Assembly: GCA_947624665.1 (NCBI GenBank)
Contig: CANQLK010000072.1
Location: 1 to 8,419, forward strand
Length of the DNA stretch: 8,419 bases
Origin: Candidatus Gastranaerophilales bacterium
Lineage (GTDB): Bacteria > Cyanobacteriota > Vampirovibrionia > Gastranaerophilales > Gastranaerophilaceae
Direction: 5' to 3'
Under the pieces are notes generated by a model that saw only the letters and a list, made by a program, of their open reading frames with translations, had not been told where the DNA came from and made no database searches. Of the stretch, positions 7,004 through 8,419 are shown one piece after another. The translations under genes were made by a program, and so were the position numbers. Each line of letters opens with the position of its first letter. Positions within the stretch are counted from its first letter, which is position 1.

Positions 7004-8250
7004 CTTAAATTTTTTACTCCTATTGTTCTGGCTAAAGCATATTTATATGATTTTGGTTTTATTGAAAGTTCTAATAAACTAATATCATTTGTATTTGAGA
7101 GATTTTTTTCTTCGCCCGATTTTTCATCAGTTATTTTTGTTACGACTGTTCTAAAACATTCATCGGGAGTAATAATTTCTATTTCATCGTTTAAAAGGAA
7201 TTTATTTTTTGTTAATACCTTATAAGAGCCGTTGTTTTCATCAAGGAAAACGCAAAGACAATCGGCACCTGCCAAGCCCTTAGATATGTCATAGCTGTAG
7301 CCTTCACTGTCGGGTTTCATCAAATAAAATCCCGTAGTATAACCTCGGTTTCCTATTTTGATTATTTCATTATAATTGGCATTTTCATCAATTTTTCCCG
7401 TAGTTAAATAGTCATCAATTGCTTTTCTATAGGCTTTTGCGACAGCAGAAACATAATAAAGACTTTTTGTTCTGCCTTCTATTTTAAAAGAGTCAATGCC
7501 TAAATCAATTAATTGAGGAAGATAATTAATAAGCGCCAAGTCTTTAGGACTTAATATATGAGTACCTCTATCATTTTCTTGAATATCAAAATATTCGCCG
7601 GGGCGGGTTTCTTCAACTAATTTATAACTCCATCTGCACGATTGAGAACAATTACCGTGATTAGCCTTTCTTTCGCCTTTTGTCATATAATCGCTTATTA
7701 AACATCTGCCCGAGAATGATACGCATTGCGCACCGTGGACAAATACTTCAAGCTCCATATCAGGCACTTTTTCTTTAATTTCGGCAATTTGTTCAAGTGA
7801 TAAATCTCTTGAAAGAACAACTCTTACAGCACCTAGATCCTGCCAAAATCTGACTGTTTCATAATTTAGAATATTGGTTTGGGTACTGACGTGAAGTGCT
7901 ATATCAGGCATATATTTTTTTATAATATTATATACACCAAAGTCTGAAAATAAAATGGCATCAGGTTTAGCATCATTTATTTTTTCCGATGCCTCTATCA
8001 TTGCATTAATATCATTATTATATGCAAAAATATTCAACGTAAGATATACTTTTTTGCCGTATGAATGAGCAAGATTAATACAATCCTTAAGATTATCAAG
8101 AGTAATTAATTCGCCTTTTCGCATTGCCCTTAAACTAAAATCAACCATACCCAAATAAACGGCATCAGCCCCGTAGTGAATGGCATAATCAAGTTTTTCT
8201 TTGCTTCCTGCGGGCAATAATAATTCAGGTTTATACTCTTTCTTATTCAT
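7000..8250 (-). CDS. trhP: U32-family protein, probable TrhP-type tRNA uridine hydroxylase
   Basis: The protein has 416 residues. It opens with KPELLLPAGSKEKLDYAIHYGADAVYLG-type family residues (7-34), the normal N-terminus of U32 proteins, which supports the start at 8250. The U32 signature is clear: ELEVFVHGAQC (E168, F170, G173, C176), SGRCLIS with C183, then C201 and C205 in GNCSQSCRWSY. These four cysteines fit the Fe-S cluster site known in TrhP, RlhA and UbiU/UbiV. FKIEGRTKS (255-263) is another conserved block, and residues from about 325 form the C-terminal domain. Length and layout match TrhP (E. coli YegQ, B. subtilis YrrO) better than RlhA (much longer) or UbiU/V (shorter). TrhP makes 5-hydroxyuridine at tRNA position 34, using prephenate. 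The older label 'peptidase U32' or collagenase should not be taken literally. The gene has no Shine-Dalgarno and is first in an operon with yqeG and an SGNH gene. Confidence 0.87.
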   Translation of the reverse strand: MNKKEYKPELLLPAGSKEKLDYAIHYGADAVYLGMVDFSLRAMRKGELITLDNLKDCINLAHSYGKKVYLTLNIFAYNNDINAMIEASEKINDAKPDAILFSDFGVYNIIKKYMPDIALHVSTQTNILNYETVRFWQDLGAVRVVLSRDLSLEQIAEIKEKVPDMELEVFVHGAQCVSFSGRCLISDYMTKGERKANHGNCSQSCRWSYKLVEETRPGEYFDIQENDRGTHILSPKDLALINYLPQLIDLGIDSFKIEGRTKSLYYVSAVAKAYRKAIDDYLTTGKIDENANYNEIIKIGNRGYTTGFYLMKPDSEGYSYDISKGLAGADCLCVFLDENNGSYKVLTKNKFLLNDEIEIITPDECFRTVVTKITDEKSGEEKNLSNTNDISLLELSIKPKSYKYALARTIGVKNLR

Positions 8251-8256
8251 ATTTTT

Positions 8257-8262
8257 ATATTA
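8257..8262 (-). promoter_or_regulatory. -10-like hexamer six bases before U32 ATG (possible leaderless start)
   Basis: The 50 bases upstream of the U32 ATG contain no purine-rich ribosome-binding site. On the minus strand TAATAT lies at 8257-8262 and is followed by AAAAAT and then the ATG at 8250. A -10 box in this place would start transcription at or within a base of the ATG. No good -35 is visible; GTAGAT is at 17-nt spacing. In such AT-rich DNA a chance match is quite possible. Alternatively, transcription may come from beyond the window edge, through the GC-rich repeat. Confidence 0.3.
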
Positions 8263-8303
8263 CTACAAAAAATAATTTAATCTACTGTCGCAACATAACG
8301 CTT

Positions 8304-8419
8304 GCTGTTTTGAAATTGCTTTGCGCTCGCTCTCGTCGCTCATTCGGCTACCGCCTTGTACTCGCTTCCGACCTCGCTTACCGGACTTTGTCCGTCCGCA
8401 ATTTCGCTGTCTTGAAATT
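8304..8419. repeat. GC-rich intergenic repeat element, 102-bp period, continuing past the window edge
   Basis: Bases 8321-8400 are about 61% GC, while the neighbouring 8251-8280 has only two G/C in 30. The motif GCTGTTTTGAAATT (8304-8317) recurs as GCTGTCTTGAAATT (8406-8419) with one mismatch, a period of 102 bp, which suggests that a second tandem copy begins at the edge. Inside, GAAATTGC (8312-8319) is inverted as GCAATTTC (8398-8405). CGGAC-TTT-GTCCG (8382-8394) is a perfect 5-bp hairpin, and CTCGCT recurs at 8326, 8361 and 8373. On the plus strand a frame stays open across the unit, but so does a minus-strand frame (8263-8418). Open frames in GC-rich DNA are therefore weak evidence of coding. 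It is most likely a dispersed, REP/MITE-like repeat or a low-complexity intergenic element; no transposase is present. Confidence 0.55.

Noticed and set aside
8263..8418. Minus-strand Arg/Ser-rich open frame upstream of the U32 gene
   Set aside because: It has no start in the window, runs through the GC-rich repeat, and competing frames are open on the other strand; there is no evidence of coding.

Overview
The window is a stretch of AT-rich bacterial chromosome. All seven genes lie on the minus strand, so transcription runs from the right edge to the left. An AsmA-family protein of more than 1200 residues implies a diderm envelope. Low GC combined with a YqeG phosphatase and a U32 protein would suit a gut Gastranaerophilales/Melainabacteria lineage (non-photosynthetic relatives of Cyanobacteria). 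That assignment is inference from gene content only; other low-GC diderms remain possible.

Right part (5583-8419), in transcription order. A GC-rich repeat element at 8304-8419 runs off the window edge. It is followed by a U32-family protein, probably a TrhP-type tRNA uridine hydroxylase (7000-8250), a YqeG/Gep4-type HAD phosphatase that overlaps it by 4 bp (6524-7003), and a membrane-anchored SGNH-hydrolase-like protein starting 11 nt downstream (5583-6512). The three genes look like one operon. The U32 gene has no Shine-Dalgarno sequence and has a -10-like hexamer six bases before its ATG, so it may be leaderless.

Middle (5095-5582). A small thioredoxin-fold protein with a CGYC active site (5205-5513) has its own leader, with a perfect -10 box. 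It is followed by an A-U hairpin plus U-tract that may terminate it, and then by the probable promoter region of the AsmA-family gene.

Left part (1-5094). The AsmA-family gene (1291-5094) is predicted to encode a bridge-like lipid-handling protein anchored in the inner membrane. After a short gap with a good extended -10 promoter comes a two-gene unit: a short NfeD protein (750-1175) and an SPFH/stomatin (QmcA-like) protein (1-739, cut by the window edge). NfeD and SPFH proteins are well-known membrane-microdomain partners.

Most of the window is recognisable envelope, membrane or tRNA-modification housekeeping, and I see no convincing new multi-gene system. The items most worth a second look are the GC-rich 102-bp-period repeat at the right edge, the possible leaderless U32 start, the thioredoxin lacking the usual buried Asp/Lys pair, and the U32-YqeG-SGNH operon.
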